Assembly: GCF_014860165.1 (NCBI RefSeq)
Contig: NZ_JACZKG010000051.1
Location: forward strand, 1-64,000
Direction of reading: 5' to 3'
From: Devosia sp.
Lineage (GTDB): Bacteria > Pseudomonadota > Alphaproteobacteria > Rhizobiales > Devosiaceae
DNA length: 64,000 nt
Below the pieces are notes generated by a model. It did no database searches and was not told where the DNA came from. It saw nothing but the letters and a program-made list of their open reading frames with translations. Shown piece after piece: positions 63,029 to 64,000 of this stretch. Both the position numbers and the translations under genes were made by a program. Every line of letters starts with the position of its first letter. Within the stretch, counting starts at the first letter, position 1.

Positions 63029-64000
63029 TCAGACCAGTGTTACGATCAGTCGAAATTCGACCGTCCCCTGCCACCACATGGGAAAGTTCGTGCCCCATTT
63101 GTTGTTGTAGAGATTGACACTAATCCCTGCGCCAAAGTCCGGGATCTCACTCCGGAAAGGCATGAAATCTGCCGAGGCGGGGCCGATAAGGCCAGCATCA
63201 AGCATACGGATTTCCAACGCGCCCGCCGCAGTCATTGTCCGCACCGCCTCCACCGCCTGCAGCTGGCCGCCGCCGCGACGGACGATGTTGCTGCCGTCGT
63301 GCCAAAGGCCCATCTTCAGAAGAGACCAATTCCTTGCCTGGGCCGGAGTGAAGCAAAAGAAACCGGCCTCAGGCATCCGGTTGGCGGGCTTGTCGCGCAA
63401 CACAAGAGCGACTTCGACCCGGTGCGCATCGAGCCCCCGAATTGAAAGTTCATGGCGATCCGGCCCCCCAAGCAAGGCCCGCGCATCTTCGGGCAGCCGG
63501 GCGACGGCGGTGCGCCCGTCGAGTCCGACACCCCCGTGGACCGGCGCGAAAACGGCAGTTCGTGCGGTGCGGGCATGGGCCAGACCGGGCTTGTCGTGGT
63601 CGAGAATGGCCCATTCGTCGCGATGCTGCAGGTAGCTGTCGAGATGGCGCTGCAACTCGGTCCAGTCGTAGCTTTCGTGTCGATAGCCGAGCAGCGACCC
63701 GGCCGCTCCATCGATGGCCTGGCCGCCGGGCGCGATGAGCCGGACGATGTCGCCGCTGACGGCGTCGAGTTCGGCCGTCCAGCCATTGTCGCGCAGGGTG
63801 GTGCCGGGCACGGGTTCGGCCGGCGCGGCCGGGGCGAGTTCGGCCAGCACGGCATCCGCCGCCAGGCGGTCGGCGGGGTCGAGGACTTCGAGCGCGGTCG
63901 CGATATAGCCCCGCTGTTCGGCCCAGGACTGTTCGGTATAGGTGAAGCGATAGTCGCTGCGGCGGGCGGCCTCGAAATCGGGGCGGTCCCAGGCGGTCTC
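63029..64000 (-). CDS. DUF5054-like protein, possible GH38-type glycosidase (5' end outside window)
   Basis: The frame is open from the right edge of the window to the stop at 63029, giving the last 323 residues of a larger protein. Visible segments are ETAWDRPDFEAARRSDYRFT at the edge, SWAEQRGYIATALEVLDPAD, and a C-terminus with GISVNLYNNKWGTNFPMWWQ. The latter resembles the C-terminal part of DUF5054 proteins, which are large enzymes related to family 38 glycosidases. It lies upstream of the LacI operon on the same strand with a 293-bp gap. Assignment is from memory of the family and tentative. Confidence 0.6.
   Translation of the reverse strand, partial: ETAWDRPDFEAARRSDYRFTYTEQSWAEQRGYIATALEVLDPADRLAADAVLAELAPAAPAEPVPGTTLRDNGWTAELDAVSGDIVRLIAPGGQAIDGAAGSLLGYRHESYDWTELQRHLDSYLQHRDEWAILDHDKPGLAHARTARTAVFAPVHGGVGLDGRTAVARLPEDARALLGGPDRHELSIRGLDAHRVEVALVLRDKPANRMPEAGFFCFTPAQARNWSLLKMGLWHDGSNIVRRGGGQLQAVEAVRTMTAAGALEIRMLDAGLIGPASADFMPFRSEIPDFGAGISVNLYNNKWGTNFPMWWQGTVEFRLIVTLV

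Overview
The window looks like a chromosomal segment of a high-GC alphaproteobacterium of the order Hyphomicrobiales, most like Devosia and relatives. This rests on recognising protein families (aerobic CobL/CobM, a rhizobial-type C-P lyase operon, paired LacI/CUT1 transporter operons, short GC-rich palindromic intergenic repeats) and not on a database search. Genes are tightly packed with many ATGA, GTGA and TGATG overlaps. I see no rRNA, tRNA, CRISPR, prophage or intact insertion sequence.

Layout. (1) 1-2 kb: end of an aerobic cobalamin cluster (cobL, cobM). (2) 2-4 kb: a LacI regulator divergent from a short-chain dehydrogenase, with a palindromic operator between them. (3) 3.9-11.8 kb: phosphonate use by C-P lyase. 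phnGHI-(34-codon ORF)-phnJKL-hexapeptide transferase run leftward from a promoter shared with divergent phnF, and phnM-phnN form a separate leftward unit with a possible PHO box. (4) 11.9-15.1 kb: another SDR, a small conserved-looking protein and a serralysin-type RTX metalloprotease. (5) 15.4-51.4 kb: a large surface-polysaccharide (O-antigen or capsule) locus. (6) 51.6-64 kb: a LacI-controlled carbohydrate-type ABC transporter operon with two ADP-ribosylglycohydrolase-fold enzymes, a CoA-transferase and a CitE-type lyase. It is followed upstream by a truncated DUF5054-like gene that runs off the window.

Polysaccharide locus. It encodes initiation (WecA/WbpL-type), flipping (a Wzx and an ABC half-transporter of PglK/MsbA type), polymerisation (Wzy-like), chain-length control (Wzz-like) and an O-antigen-ligase-family protein. 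Three sugar pathways can be read: a 2,3-diamino-uronic acid branch (wbpB/D/E-like), UDP-L-FucNAc (fnlABC), and an apparently complete route from UDP-GlcNAc to a CMP-legionaminic-acid-type nonulosonate (PglF-like dehydratase, CBS-aminotransferase fusion, NeuD-, NeuC-, NeuB- and NeuA-like proteins).

The most unusual feature is two separate HisH-HisF-amidotransferase sets that would install acetamidino groups. One lies beside the diamino-uronate genes and one beside the nonulosonate genes. Each HisF has lost a different one of the two catalytic aspartates of true HisF (D11 to L in one, D130 to E in the other). This fits two specialised ammonia-delivery modules and not histidine biosynthesis. Two large proteins (20363-21802 and 31744-33534) belong to no transferase family I can name and are the best candidates for the missing nonulosonate or diamino-uronate transferases.
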